Of a stretch of DNA of 64,000 bases, positions 22,738-36,100 are shown one piece after another. Each line of letters begins with the position of its first letter. Within the stretch, counting starts at the first letter, position 1. The position numbers and the translations under genes were made by a program. The notes beneath the pieces were generated by a model. That model was not told the origin of the DNA and searched no databases. It worked only from the letters and a program-made list of their open reading frames with translations. This DNA comes from Euwallacea fornicatus (Eukaryota; Arthropoda; Insecta; Coleoptera; Curculionidae): positions 992,001 to 1,056,000 of the forward strand of contig NC_089568.1 in assembly GCF_040115645.1 (NCBI RefSeq), written 5' to 3'.

Positions 22738-23295
22738 TACAAGGCGTCATTTAAGTACGTAACCAAATTTAAGGGGGCGATCCTTTGAGTGGTTCTGAGA
22801 CGGCAAATGAATATAATCAAAGGTCCGGTAATGCTTTATTTGTAAAATACAGGGTGTCGAACTTAAAAAAAAAATCATTTTTTCCTAAAGATCTTAATAA
22901 TTCCTCAGTCGATTTTGTTGAAATTTGGCGATGTTTCTTATAGTTATTGTTCGAATTTATGCGTCACTGACTTTTTTGATACTTAATTTTTTTTTGCATT
23001 AACAACAAATTGAAAAGAAAAAAACGTTTTATTTTCAGCTACTTAATGTGAAAAAAATATAAAAGTTTTAAAATAGTCAGTGACGCATAAACAACAGTAA
23101 TAACCATAAATAATATTGCAAAATTTCAACAAAATTGGCTAAAGAATTATTAAGATTTTTTCGAAAAAACCATTTAAAAAAAATTTGACACCAAGTTTCT
23201 CAAAAACGGAGCATCGGCGGTCCTATGTTTATATACACTTTTCATCTCAGAATCACCACTTGAAGTTTGGTAACGTACTTAAATAACACCTTGTA
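22738..23295. mobile_element. TIR element 5, almost complete foldback
   Basis: The ends are TACAAGGCGTCATTTAAGTA and, reversed, TACAAGGTGTTATTTAAGTA. TA precedes the left end; TG follows the right. The arms are about 260 bp each and pair nearly to the centre, with shared blocks such as ttatgcgtcactgac. An internal TACAGGGTGTC-like motif at about 22853 recurs inside several elements here. No transposase coding remains. Confidence 0.85.
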
Positions 23296-24134
23296 TGAGG
23301 CTTTTGATATTGAGAAAGAAACACTAATATTTAGATCACGTTTTGTGGTGGCGGATTTTTACGACTTTTTATGAATGATTAGCCATGAGCGAAATAAAGA
23401 ATAATTTCACGAAATTAAAAACATTGTTAAATTGCAAAATCTATCATTTATCGCTAATTTGTTTGTACGCATTTTCTGACATAAATTTTCAATTCTAGTT
23501 TCACACCAAAACACGAATTAAGTAGATCACTGATTCCTGTTTGATCCTATTTTATGACATGGTTGGCGTAAATTGATTTAGCGAATGAACATGTTCTCCA
23601 AAGGAATTTGATAATAAATTACCTTTTGAAGTCATAAATTAAATCACAAGTTAAATATTTTAACCAGTACGAACGTAATAATACCGTCGTGCGCCCTTGG
23701 TATTGGTACCCTTGGAATGCACTTGAAATCTCCATGAAACATGGCCATACGAGGCTAAAAATATGTGACGCATTTCGAGCTTTGAAGAGAAATGCGACAT
23801 CTTAAAGTTATAGTGAGGTTTTTCTGTTTTATTTTTTTTAAACGTACTTGTTATGATTTTAACATTAAATTTTTTCCCTTTTTTTGGGGCATAATACTTT
23901 TCAGATTTAGAATGGAAATCAAAGCTAAAGAATTTATTTTTTGGTATAGTTTTTAACTTACGCTTTCAGCGACGTCCCTTGACGCCTAGCGTGATTTATA
24001 TGTTTTAGTTGGGCTTGAACACATTGAACTGTTCAGAATTTTTCATGCTTGAAAGTGGGAGTTATAGACATGCCTTCTTGGAACTCGGAGACCTCAAGAT
24101 CAAGAGGCCGTCAAAAGCAGGAATTAAATCGTTC
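23296..24134. other. Intergenic, nothing recognised
   Basis: AT-rich sequence without recognisable exons or repeats. Confidence 0.4.
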
Positions 24135-24976
24135 TACAAGATGTTCTAAATTTTGTGCCATCATTGCTCTCCCTTAAACTGTAAAAGTTGCAGGGACGGT
24201 TGAATTAGAAAAAAATGTGTCAAATTTAATACTCTTTCAAGAACTGACAACAATGCTGCCGCATGATTTTTAGTTTACAAGTTATATTGAAAAACTCAAA
24301 CTTGGCTAAATAAAATTTTCTAAATAAATCGAAAACTAAAGGTTTTAATAATATGTTATAACATAATAATATAATTTAGCAATAAATAAAAATAATTATT
24401 TATATCTATTCAGATATTATTTTTCTGTTTTTTTATAATCTTTCATACTTTCAAGTTTGAATGTGTTCTAAATTAAATGTTTATTATTACTAATTTATTA
24501 TTGATTAACTATGGCTTGATTGATAATTTATTTAACACTACATAACATTTTTAATAATAATATAGAAGTTGCATTTTTTACTTACAACTTTTGGACTGGT
24601 TTAGTTTGTTGAAAAAATAAAAACCTATTTTAAATTAAAACATTAAACATTGCACATGGTTTATTTAGGGCTCTTAATATTCACCCAAAAATTGTACAGG
24701 TCCGTATTTAAAACATTAAAGTTTTTACCTTATTAATTGTCTCTTAAAAATGAAGCAATATTTGAAAATTAGAAATTTACTGGTTTCTAGACATAAGAGA
24801 ACTATAAAATTTTGGTATCAAACATTTAACTCAAAAACCTTTAGTTTTCGATTTGTTTAGAAAATTAATATTTCGCCCAATTTTTGTTCTTTTATAATAA
24901 CTTATTTCTTCTAATTTAAATCACCCTGTGACTCTCACCGTTTAAGAGATAGCCCATCGGTTTTGGAAACCCTGTA
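24135..24976. mobile_element. TIR element 6
   Basis: The ends are TACAAGATGTTCTAAA and, reversed, TACAGGGTTTCCAAAA; TA follows the right end. The arms extend about 200 bp with a best block aaatcgaaaactaaaggttt near 24330 and its inverse near 24840. The left arm seems diverged by insertions. The centre is AT-rich, with no transposase remnant. Confidence 0.75.
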
Positions 24977-26689
24977 TAACTTACCTTTTGATCTCTATAA
25001 ATATTAAGTTTAACACAAATCTGCAATGTGTGATTGACAAAGATCAATACTGCGGAATTTTTAATGAAGAATGGAAAATCTTGGATATCGATAACGAAGA
25101 TGCTGGAGGGAATAATTAAAATAAAGGGGAACTAGAGAGATAGAAGAGAAAAATTGTAAGAGAGTTGAAAAATCCGAATGGTCTTCCATCTCTCTCTCGA
25201 AGTATTGCTTACGCAGTTTCGGGAGGGTTCATCAGGGTGAAGAAAGAGAAAGAGTTTTGTCGGTCGTTGATCTTGGATGAGTATACCAACCCAACATAGC
25301 TTTCAGCTCGCTCATATGTCTAGTAATAGATTATCTAATCTTTTAGTAAAAAAGGTTAGTTCAGGTTAGCCAGAAACGACTCATAATCTAATAAGTTGTT
25401 AAAGTGAGGTATAAACAATCTTCAAAAGAAAGTTATTCTTTGTTATCTCTTCTTCAGTTCGCTCCATCATTCGTCTCCATTAGCCATTTATATTCATCCC
25501 TGGCTGCAAATGATAAAAGCACGTATTTTCTTACAGAATAACAATAAGGCATTGTCTTTATATAACTATACTTGGGCAAAGATTTGAATAATCAATAAAT
25601 TATGATAAGGGGAATGAACTTCATTGTTTCTAATTTCAATAGGTTCGATTTATCGAGTTTGCAGACCATGATGTCTGAGATTTAGCTCCACCGACGGGTT
25701 CAGTGATTTGGAATACATTTGCAAAACATTCAAGTATATTAAATACAATTTTTCTTTAAATTAAAAACAATTCGTTGGCGTAAACGATCATTATCAATCC
25801 CAATTTGTTATCATCACCCAAAAGCCAAACAAAAAGGTGTGATTGTTCTCGCAGGAATATCGCATTAAAGCACAAAGTTTGTTTAAGATTGCGCATGCTG
25901 CCTAGATAATGATCTTTTAGTCATTGTGGTATTTTCAGTCACACTCAGTATAAACTGCTCTTAAAGATTGTCCAAAAATTGAAGTTTTCAGTTCTTTTTC
26001 GTTGCTCGTATTTCGAAAAGGTCGATTTTCTTGAACAAAAAAACTTTGAAAGTTCGTTTCCCCTAAAGCTATTGAGGAATTTTGAAATATTTTTTTCGTA
26101 ATGTTATACAGGGTAAAGAAAAGTACTACGTAGAAATTCTAGTTTTCAACCCCCTGTATTTGATAGCTAAGGTTGTTTTAAAGGCATTTAGCAGCTTTGG
26201 TAGACATCTGAGAACTTTTCAAAAATTTAGCTGGTTTCATTCGAACATCCTGCATCTAAGAAATAAATTGCGTCTGAAAGATCATTTCGTAGAGAATCAG
26301 TGTTGTAGACTGCTATTCAGTAAAAAAAATCCCTGAATGGTGCACGAGATTACAAACAAAAAATATGTTAAGCCCCACTGTTGCATTGACGTTATCGTTG
26401 TGAAAATCTAATTTGAACCAACTCGATTTTCAATATAGAAGATCTCACTATTCTGTGAGATAAGGAAGAATGTTCTACATTCGTCACTTAATGCCAATTC
26501 TCGATCGACCTTCTTAGAGAGTAAGAGTGACCAAAACCAAACAGGGTTTTCTCCGCTTACACACACGTATTCAGTTTCACTTGCGTTGACAACTACCTGA
26601 AACTTTACTTTTGCTCTTTCTGTGAAATACATTCTCACATTGCTCAAGTTTTATTTCTTTCCTTTTATACTTCCCTAACCGCAATCTAT
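24977..26689. other. Intergenic, gene-free
   Basis: No gene was recognised. A purine-rich gagaga/tctctc stretch occurs near 25135-25200. A TACAGGGTAAAG...CCCCCTGTA pair at 26107-26159 looks like two element ends close together, too short to assign. Confidence 0.35.
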
Positions 26690-26960
26690 ATTTTGAAGCT
26701 CTTGCTCTTCCTCGTCCAATTTTAGATGTTCCACCTGCGTTCTATCAGCCTCAAATCCGGCGATCTCGAAGCCAGTTCACTGCGTAACGTCATTCTCCTT
26801 CAGGACCTCATTGACAATTTCAGGCCGATGTGGAAGAGCATTATTGTCTGCCCATTCCCAAAGTTCTGTGTAACGATATAATGTCGATATCTAATGGTAT
26901 GCCTGGTGGTCCAATCAAAATTACCATGGCAGTCCATTTCTCATCACTCACTTCAGAGAG
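26690..26960 (-). pseudogene. Tc1-like transposase remnant
   Basis: The minus strand reads, with frameshifts, a block resembling NNALPHRPEIVNEVLKENDV (second catalytic Asp region of Tc1-like enzymes) followed by a degraded RSPDLRLIERRWNI block (the PDLNPIE third acidic region). Upstream a RYRHYIV-like stretch fits the preceding segment. There are no termini and no intact frame. It is an old fragment. Confidence 0.6.
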
Positions 26961-28259
26961 GGTAACAACATTGTTTTCAAGAAGAGTATTCTTCAGCAAT
27001 TCTACAGAAAAAGCGAGAGTTTCAGACTGTTTTGTGTTTCGGAAAATCGCCGGAGGGTTTCCAAAATTGGAGTCTCCATTGCGACTATTTTTGTGAGCAG
27101 TTTAGTTCGACAAGGCTCTGGGAGCAGGGACTTCTACGCATCAGTAGGTACCTATCTGCCTAACCATAGAAGAACTCCTTATCAATCAATTTTCTGCAGT
27201 AAACCATGCAAATGCAAATCTTTGTTTACACAATTTTTCCATTATCGACTTCCTTAGGCAACACAATAGCTTGAAGGGATAATTGCTGTGTCCTCAGCTT
27301 TTAGGTCAAAGTTTTGTTGAATTTTCTGCAGGTACCCAGTGTGAAGAGGTAAAGTACTTAATTTGATAATGGTGAAAATTCAATAAACGCATTAGCGACT
27401 AATTAACTAATCGAAGGTGAACATACTAATAACGTATTCATAAGATTCGGCATTCCTGTTAAAGCCAATAGGATTTTTGTAGCAATTACATCTTCAGCAA
27501 ATGACCAGGTAATTACACCTAGACTCACTGTATGGTAATAAAGTCCTTTTATGGGCAAAGCGACAGCGATCATGGCTATTTTTAAAATAAAATTGTTGTC
27601 ATTGTTCCTTTGATTGATACTTTCCATTATCCACACTGACAGGTTAAAATTATTGTAAATATTGGCATAAATGGAGCTTTTGATGAGTAAAAGTTGCTCT
27701 AACGGTGCAAATATTTAGGTGTAAGAATTTACTCGTCTTTCAAGAGGTGTGAAGCTTTCACGGTTTTCTACCATTGATTTGTTCTATTAATTTACTCAGT
27801 TACGACTTACTAAGTTACAAATGAACGATAAACCAAGCAGCACTTGGTGTTTTACAGCAGTAGTAAAATTGGTCAAATTAAGTGGTAAACACCTTAAACT
27901 TGGCTGTTGTGGCCGATATTAACTGAAGAGATTTAGCTTAATTCTTAATTTCCACACAATTGTTTTCCTTAATCATGAGAAAATGCCTTGGATTCACATT
28001 TTCAGTCATTTTCTTCTCTTTTCGGTATTAGATATTATTAAAATGATGAAAATGTACTGTAAAATTAACTCAAATTTTTCATTTTTATGCATTTTCGTTT
28101 TTATGATTTTAGAGTAAAAATTTTACGTCAACCCACAAAGTATGACCATGATTTTCAATCAATTTAAATCAACGGAGCCAATAAGCGACATAGTTAAATG
28201 AATACACGGTGGACCAAAGAACTGCATTATTTTTATCCCTAAATTTGTGAAAACAAATT
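26961..28259. other. Intergenic, nothing recognised
   Basis: AT-rich DNA; short open frames only. A motif actgtaaaattaactcaaat at about 28058 recurs in the same direction near 28850 and may be decayed Tc1-type terminal sequence. Confidence 0.35.
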
Positions 28260-28600
28260 CATATTTAATAACACGTGTTGCCCTCTCTTGCTCTGATTAC
28301 TGCTCCACACCTTGACTTACTTGAAGCCAAGTTTCTAATGTGAAGTTCATTAATTCGATCTCACATTCCCGTGATCCCCGGTGACAGCTCAATGAAGCCC
28401 CTAGGAAGAATCCGCGAGGCTCCAACTTGTCGACTCATGTCGCCTCATAAACGTTTGATAGGGCTCAGATCAGGACTTCTCGCCGGTCAAGACAACGTTC
28501 GAATTTCCACATCTTGGAGGTAACTGCATATTACTGATTTCACCGATAAATGGGGCATGTGGCACTACATGGCTTTTAAAATGTCTGCTATGTATCGGTG
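28260..28600 (-). pseudogene. Tc1-like (DD34E) transposase C-terminal remnant
   Basis: Read on the minus strand from about 28580: HVVPHAPFIGE (second Asp region, Asp lost), SYLQDVEIRTLS, PARSPDLSPIKRL (third acidic region), DMSRQVGASRILPRGFIEL, and SKSRCGAVIRAREGNTC, the hallmark C-terminus of Tc1-like transposases. One frameshift and two Trp-to-stop codons break it. It is not functional. Confidence 0.8.
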
Positions 28601-28610
28601 GGCTGTCAGT

Positions 28611-29047
28611 AACAGTAATATAACACACCTTAACCTTTTGTGAGTATTTGAACATACATACGTATCAATGCATTTTAATCCTGTTTTTATTTTTGCGAGT
28701 GGTACCCACCCCCAAGACAATCAGATATGCACCGAATAGGAGTTACGTGTGCAACATTTAAAGATGGCAAAACCTCCAGAATGGCCATTGGGTGCTATTT
28801 AATTCTATCTATGTGATTGCTGGTAAAATGATGAGTAATATACACTGCACTGCAAAATTAACTCAAAATTTTTAAAATTCAAAATTATTTATGATGCGCT
28901 CTAGCGGTTTGAAATTCTTTTTTTTTTATCAATCTTAAAACTTTTAACATTTCTAAAAACTACTTAGAAAAATAAAAACAAGATTAAAATGCACTGATAT
29001 GTATGTAGAAATACTCACTAAAGGTTAGGGTGTGTTATACTACTGTT
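28611..29047. repeat. Inverted repeat with 83-bp arms
   Basis: The left arm (28611-28695) and right arm (28966-29047) are inverse copies with good identity (aacagtaatataacacacc, gtgagtatt, gtgcattttaatc-type blocks). The loop is about 270 bp. It adjoins the Tc1-like remnant, but no target duplication could be made out at the arm ends. Confidence 0.75.
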
Positions 29048-30164
29048 ATTCGATTAAATGTGCCAATTAGATATCTCAAAGTGGTTTCGCAATTTTCCTA
29101 TTACTCAATCTATTTTCAGGTAAGCTGGACCTACCTTGTTCTGTCTACTAATTTAAAACGTTTGATCCTCAAATTAGTAATGTAAACAATCATTTGAGTT
29201 GGGAAATTTCGATAGTTAAACTTAGATATTTATTTATAGGTAAGCGTTCAGCAACCAGGTACTAAGCGTAAGTACTACCTCCGATGGTGACCGTTAGAAT
29301 CCAAACGTTAAGTACCAGATTAATGTAGGTCAAGGTCTAGCAGTAATTTGGTATTAGTTTGTCTTAAAATAATTTGGTACTACCTTAGTTAACCGTTACT
29401 TCAAGATTAGCTTAGTAACTGATTGACTACCTAGGGGGTACGCTATAATTTTACATAATAGCGCCCTACACTATCACTTTATATCATCTCATCGTGAGCT
29501 ATGTACTTTAGCTCTTAATCGTTTTGATTTTTTTTCTAATTTGTTCACTGCAAAAAAATCATATTGCTTATGATCATTCTGAAACTTCGAGTCATACGGG
29601 TAGCTGAAGATTTTCTATACGTATGTAGATGAAATTTGTTATTCCCAATACAGTTGCAAGGATATATTACTTGCTAATAACATTTAAAATTCCGTTAACG
29701 ACGTACCTTTACTTTCAAATAGCCTTCAAAGTAATTTTGATTATTTGAGGATATACACACATATGTATATTCTCGTATCACTTTATTTGTGTTTTTATAA
29801 AAAATAAATTATGAGAATGTATATGAGCCTAATGAAAGTGCGTTTTGAAATTAGTGACCACCCTACAGGGTGTCACGAAGAGACTGGGTGGCATAAAATA
29901 TATATTTTTTTAAATGAGACCAACTGCATTTTTGTCATGTGATATAATTCTCTTTTGAGCCTGTGTAAGTCCCTAAATTTTTTTAACCTCGAATGCAGTG
30001 ACTCGAATCTATGACCCTTTAAATGAAATTTTAGACATTTGCATTACATCAGAAAAATTTCAAAATCACAGTCTGCTTGACTTAGATTTTGATAATTTTA
30101 GTTCAATAAATTCTCGTATGAAATCGCCTCAACAGACACAAGTAATTATTTAGTCAAGGATATA
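29048..30164. other. Intergenic; solo element end
   Basis: TACAGGGTGTCACG at 29864 looks like a lone left TIR end without a partner. Nothing coding is recognised. Confidence 0.4.
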
Positions 30165-30772
30165 TACAGGGCGAGTCGGGAGGATCGTGCCAAACTTCAG
30201 GAGCGTATTGTACATGAAAAATAAATGTAAAAAAACTCAAATGTTGTTATCCGATTTTCGTTTGTTTACAAGTTATAGCGTAAATAAAATTAAAACATAA
30301 AGGTTAAGCAACATTTAGACGAAACGTTTCCTGGAAGTTGGATTGATCGTGGTGGCCCTATTAGTTGGCCTCCAAGATCTCCAGACCTCACACCACTGGA
30401 CTATTGTTTGTGGGGTTGGTTTAAAACTGAAGTGTACAGAGTAAAAGTGGACACTCAAGATGCATCAATTCAACGCATTAGAAATGCAGCAGCTGCTATT
30501 GAAGAAAGACATGAAACAATCAGGAGCGTAACGAATGCTCTTCATAGAAGTTAATGGCAACATTTTTGAACATTTACTATGATATCCAAACGTTCATTTA
30601 TGGAATTTCTTATGAAATTTATATATTTTTTAAATTTTATGTTTTAATTTTATTTACGCTGTAACTTGTAAACAAACGAAAATCGGATAACAACATTTGA
30701 GTTTTTTTACATTTATTTTTCATGTACAACACGCTCCTGAAGTTTGGCACGATCCTCCCGACTCACCCTGTA
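30165..30772. mobile_element. TIR element 7, with sister copy at 42487
   Basis: The ends are TACAGGGCGAGTCGGGAGGA and, reversed, TACAGGGTGAGTCGGGAGGA, flanked by TA (30163-30164 and 30773-30774). The arms of about 130 bp are highly similar, indicating a young element. The core is only a C-terminal transposase piece. The copy at 42487-43088 has the same structure and junctions. Confidence 0.92.
30309..30554 (+). pseudogene. DDE transposase C-terminal fragment, open
   Basis: An 81-codon open stretch starting at the arm/core junction reads QHLDETFPGSWIDRGG, then WPPRSPDLTPLDYCLWGW (third catalytic block) and a C-terminal helix-rich tail (IRNAAAAIEERHETIRS) to a stop. It has no ATG and lacks the DNA-binding domain and the first two catalytic residues, so it is an internal-deletion remnant. 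Absence of stops fits recent origin. Confidence 0.8.
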
Positions 30773-31914
30773 TAGGGCGTTCACAATAACAACTTTAATT
30801 TTCACTTGTTCAACTTCACGCGTACAAAAACCAGATAAATGAAAATGATGCATCTTTTACCATTTTCGAGGTCCCATCGCTGTGATTGAAATTTCAGCCC
30901 TTTGATGCTGTGCATGAGATTTTCTTCGCTGTGACGCATTTTTCATGCATATTTCGACCAGATCTGGTTGCAGTTTCAGTGAAGAAATTTCTGCGTGCGT
31001 GCGGCATTTTCGTCATGTCCTTTTTTCTTCAGCACCTTGAATATCAAGTTTAAATAGATTTGATTACAGCGCTCGACGATTAAGATCAGTGAATTAATTT
31101 TTGCGGGTAAGTAACATTTTCGTGTTGTTATTATTATTACCCGGTTTGTTATTATTTACTTATTTATTATTATATTGTTAATATATTTTATTTATTTAAT
31201 TAGTCAGTTTCAATTCAGTTAGTTTTGACTGAAAATGGTGTGCGATTTCACCGCTGCATCAACCCCCAGTGGTGTGCGAGGCGATACTGTCAAAAAAAAA
31301 AAAAAAAAAAAAAGTTCGTCTTCTCGTTTTTTCATGACTGTTTGGAATGCCCACTTGCATTCCACGGGCTCGAAAATCTCAAAGAATATTAATTTATGGT
31401 TGCAGCAGGAAACACATATCACGAAAACTGTAAAAAATAATTTAGCACTTCTTCTCGGAATTCTGACGAAATTAGACCGTGCGTGAGAGACTTACATTGA
31501 TAACGCATGGAACTCATTTGTGAAGTGACTCCAGGCTTAAAGTGTTAAATATTATTTTAACAAGCAATTGGGAATGCCAGTGGCAGACCAGCGGCAATAA
31601 AAATATTTAAAAAAATGATCATTCATCACGTTTGAATATGTACACGGATGGGTTTTTAAAACGTATAAATGCCAATATTTTGAAAATTATGCGTGCAACG
31701 AAAAAACCCAAAAACACGTCTACCATAGCATGATGGCGGAGAATGGTGCACTCCAGCCGCCCCAAGACATTTTTTTAATAGCGCTGGCATGGTTGCGGCG
31801 TATTGTCGGAAAGCATTTTCACTAAGCTTTTCAGTGGTACTAAAGTTTCTGGAATTTCGCTTTGAAACGTGTCCGATAATACCTAAAATGCAAAATGCAT
31901 GAGAGAAACACCTA
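30773..31914. other. Intergenic; doubtful two-exon transcript and A22 tract
   Basis: A donor-like GCGG|GTAAGT at 31107/31108 and an acceptor-like tttaattag at about 31202 bracket a 95-nt interval. Then ATG 31235 opens 83 codons (MVCDFTAASTPSG...) ending at 31486 and running through a 22-A homopolymer (31292-31313) read as poly-Lys. No domain is seen. It may be a non-coding RNA or chance. Confidence 0.2.
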
Positions 31915-32773
31915 TACAGGATGTTCTTTAATTGTGTGCGGATATTTTAAGGTGGGATTCTACATGGAAAAAATATTGATAGTTTGTTATATAAACTATG
32001 TTTCAAAAATAATTCGTTTCGAAAATGCAGAGCTGCAAAGTTTTAGAAAAAGAACTGGTATTTAATAAATATTTCCAAAACCGCTTGAGACATTTCGGTC
32101 AAATTTAGTACGTAAAGATGATTTATAAAGGGGCGTTAGTTGCAGTAAAAATGTGCGTTTTAATGCAGACTTATTCAAAATTATTTTAATACGACAAATA
32201 AAATAATAAAAAATTTAACACGTTATAGGTTGACATCGTAATGAAATGCGAATTACAATGAATAAAAAAAAAAAAAAAGCATTTTTATAACAAGTGTTGA
32301 AAGCGACCCAACAAAGGATAAAACTGAAGGAACAGATTTCAATAACAGCAATAAATTATCTTTTTTAGCAATTTTTATTTTGACAAAAATCGGTGGTACA
32401 ACTTCTTTTTCTTTAAAAACATTGAATTAAGATTCTATTCATATTTCATTACGATGTCAACCCATAATGCGTTAAATTCTCTATTATTTTATTTGTCGTA
32501 AAAATAGTTTTGAATAAGTTTGCATCGAACCACATATCCTTATTGTAATTAATGCCCCTTTATAAACTGCCTTTACATACCAAATTTCGTTAAAATATCT
32601 CGAGCGGTTTCGGAAATATTGATAAATATACATTTTTCTTTCTAAAACTTTACAGCCCTATATTTTCCTTAAAGGAGCATTTTGGAACATAGTTTACACG
32701 ACAAACTATCATTATTTCTTCATATAGAATCCTATCTTAAAATATCCGTACATTACACAAGAGACACCCTGTA
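31915..32773. mobile_element. TIR element 8, full-length foldback
   Basis: The ends are TACAGGATGTTCTTTAATTG and, reversed, TACAGGGTGTCTCTTGTGTA; TA lies at 31913-31914 on the left. The arms are about 370 bp each and pair almost to the centre, with blocks such as gttgacatcgtaatgaaat and its inverse. No transposase sequence remains. Confidence 0.88.
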
Positions 32774-32985
32774 CAGGCGTCGAATTAAACGGTTTTTAAT
32801 TACGAATAAGTAATAAAACCGCAATTAATTCAATTTTTTTTCGCAATTAAATCAAAGCGCAAGTTTTGCCGGTCAATATTAATATATTTTTATAATATGT
32901 GTTTGTTATTCTCCATGCAAGGTACCAACGATATTCACGCTCTCGACGCATATCGATAAAAATTACCTTAGGAATTGCACGTCAC
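32774..32985. other. Intergenic
   Basis: Nothing recognised. Confidence 0.3.
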
Positions 32986-32989
32986 TTAG

Positions 32990-33130
32990 TAATAATTCAC
33001 TGTCTTAGCTCTTCAATTATTTCTCGTTTGGCTTTTGTCACTGCAGATTCGAAAAAAAGAAATCCAAGGGCGTGAGATCGGGAGACCTCGGGGGCCGTTC
33101 TATCGCTTCTTCCCTTCCATAACCCATCTT
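32990..33130 (-). pseudogene. DDE transposase fragment (third catalytic block)
   Basis: The minus strand encodes IERPPRSPDLTPLDFFF, the third catalytic block of the DUF4817-associated DDE transposases, followed by stops. No TIRs were found nearby, so this is an isolated relic. Confidence 0.65.
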
Positions 33131-36100
33131 GCGGGGTAGTTGTTATCCAATCATTGCCTATTCAAAGTACCACACCAGTAAAATGTGCACTAATTAATGG
33201 AGCAAACGTTTAGCAGTAGTTGGGGCTGGTCGGTAACCAAAGCGCTGGCAATCAAATCATAACCTCGCAATATTCAATTCGACTGTCGCAACCACGCCCG
33301 TGCCATTTGATAAACATGATTTGGGGGTGGTCGGCCTGCATTTGGCGGAAGGTAGCGAGTTCATTACACTCTCAATAATGTTCTTCCATTGTATTATGGG
33401 AGACGTGTTTTCGTATTTTTCCAGTGCCGGCATGATATTTGAGATATTAGGATTTATACTTTTAAAACTACCCACCCTCTGCGGTGAGCTTGCACTTCCT
33501 GCCTCCGGAGCCCTAAACTTGAATTTTTTTAACAGTCTTACATTTTCATTGACCCGCCACTGAGAAATCCTCAACATCAAACTAAACGAGTCACAGCTGC
33601 GAGAGGACGTTGCTCATGGAGAAATTCGAGTTAAAATAAAAAGGAAAACCGCAGGGACAGCTTTAGGCGCCAGACTTGTGTCCCAAGAAATAACGACTTG
33701 TCTTCAGATAAAAGCAAAAACCTTGCTAATTGGTCTGAAGTATCCTCGTACATACATGCAAACATCATACATTTTTACGTCATCTTGACCAGATATGGTA
33801 AATGCATTTAAATGTCCGGTGTAAACAATAAACAATGCCTGGTGTTTTGCATGAGAGGACAATCACATCTTGTGGGTGGCTTCAAAAGATAAAGTGCCCC
33901 CAAGACTTTTTATCTTTGAATGTCTTGATCAGATTCTCGATGTTTCTGCAGGAATCATGGATACTTCTAAATCCTGGGGAAATAATGAATTAACCGTTGA
34001 AAAGCAGGAAGAGCATTTGTGTGACGAGCGTTTAAAGAGCAATTACGCTTCGCGCATCTTGAACACGCAACAATTATAATAATTTGGAAACAGCATTTTT
34101 TCGAAATGTATTCAAAAAGTTGTACCTCCTTAGGTAACGAGAGTACCGCTTCCGTAGAGCGTCTTAGCAATAGAAATTGCGAGGAATTTTAATGTGATCT
34201 AACAATGAAGTCTCATTCATTGTAATCAGCATGCGAGACAGACGCTAGTTGCATCATTTCGGTGCAAGTGTTGCATAAGACGGTTTTGTTTGGGGCGAAG
34301 CATTATTAACATTGTAAATTTGGACAAAATCAAATGTTAGCAACAGTGAGTAGGCCAGTAGGAGAACATCTGATGCATAACCGTCAGAAATGTGTCTGTG
34401 CACTATTACGGACTAGAAATTGCTGCTAATGGTACGGTAACAGTACCCCGATAAACGAGATAAGTAGTCGAACGTGCAGTACCATCATCGCAGCAATTTT
34501 ACGCTAGCAAAAGTGAACTGGTTTGGTATAGTTACCCATATAGTCATTTTATTGTGGATTTAAGTGGAGAAAATGGCTCCATTCTGGGAAAGTACCGGTA
34601 ATTTCCAGTGGCGGTGAAACGGGACGAGCATAATAAAACAAAATTGAGTGTGACAAATATCATTTGCGGTCACTGGTACCACCACAATTATTATTATTTT
34701 TGACGCTATAATTAAATGACCCACTCGGGTTAGAAATTAATTGTTCAGATGTGGTTCAACGTTCCATTACTGCTGTGACTACATGAATTAACGGGTTTCT
34801 CGCAACTTCGAATGATGATTTCGTTCATGTTTTTTGGTTCAACCGGGCATGTTCACAAGGGGAAATCACTCGCTTTATTTACACTTTTACTTGAAATTAC
34901 CGTAAATTTTTACTGCAGCCTATCCAGCCTTTAAATATGTCGTTAACAGTTAATAGGGGTGCGACTCACAAGTCCTAGTACAGTATTTACATTATTATCT
35001 CATATTTTATGCAATAACAATTGTTATTATGCATGGGGTGTCAACTTCGGTATAAGATTATCTACACTTCACACGCCTTTCGGTTTATGTAATCAAAATG
35101 CTCAAATGCATTACATTAGGTATGCAACATTATACGTGTAGAGGTAATAATACGTTCATAATAAAACGTTTTATGAGGAAAATGCAATTTGCTGTTATTT
35201 GAATGTTAAATGGCCGCACGGACATATATTTTCTGAAGTCTCTGCAAACCGGAATTTAACCTTAACAACGTGCGAGACATTAATATCTCGATTAATATTA
35301 AGTTCCCCGTGGGACTCGAGACGCTGCTCACTCATGTGCGAGTACCTGAGTCTTTTATTTGATTTAGAAATTTTTACATCTTCACCAAAAAATGTTTAAT
35401 CCGCCATTATTTTCCAATCAAATAACGCGGGAAAAATTCTTTATTGGTGGAACTCGCGCCAATTCCGCACGTTGCTCGTGAGGGCTGAACTGCGAAAACA
35501 ATATGGCGAAACCGAACAGTTTGTTATAAAATTTTGGAAATAATTATAAAACTAACACCAAATTTCCCTCACATTTCCTGCCTCCTGTACTCCCTCATCC
35601 CGAACTTGAACATTTGCTGCCGTTGCTCGCCTGATAGATTTCGAAAATAAATGGAAAATGGCCAAGCGGAGAGCCAAAAAACCAGTTGAAAGGGGGGTTA
35701 AGAGGGTCTTGGCCACATGGAAAACATATTCTTGCAGATGTTAGTAACTTTTCGGTCTGCTCAACCGACCGCAGTCGGCACAAATAAATATTCCTTATTT
35801 TAGGTAAAATTTAAAAACAGCAATGAATTTTCGACCCTGTACGGGTACGAGTTGTATCAGACGAACCTGAACCCTCCCGAGAGATTTTTTTAGAAACAGG
35901 TGTGATTTATTTTGGGAGATCTGAAGACATTTTTCTTGGTAAATTCTCGACCATTAAAAGATTTTAGTTCTTAAAATCTGAGAAGTACATACCTGACTTT
36001 ATAGGAAGAAATTCATTGTAGACATCTGGAGAATGTCTTTGGTCGAGAGTGAGCCACATCGATTGTTGAGAATTGCAGGGGAATGTTTTTTCAGAAACCG

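Noticed and set aside
33257..33580. 107-codon minus-strand open frame overlapping an 87-codon plus-strand frame
   Set aside because: No domain, no splice or promoter support; open frames on both strands at once suggest chance in less AT-rich DNA.
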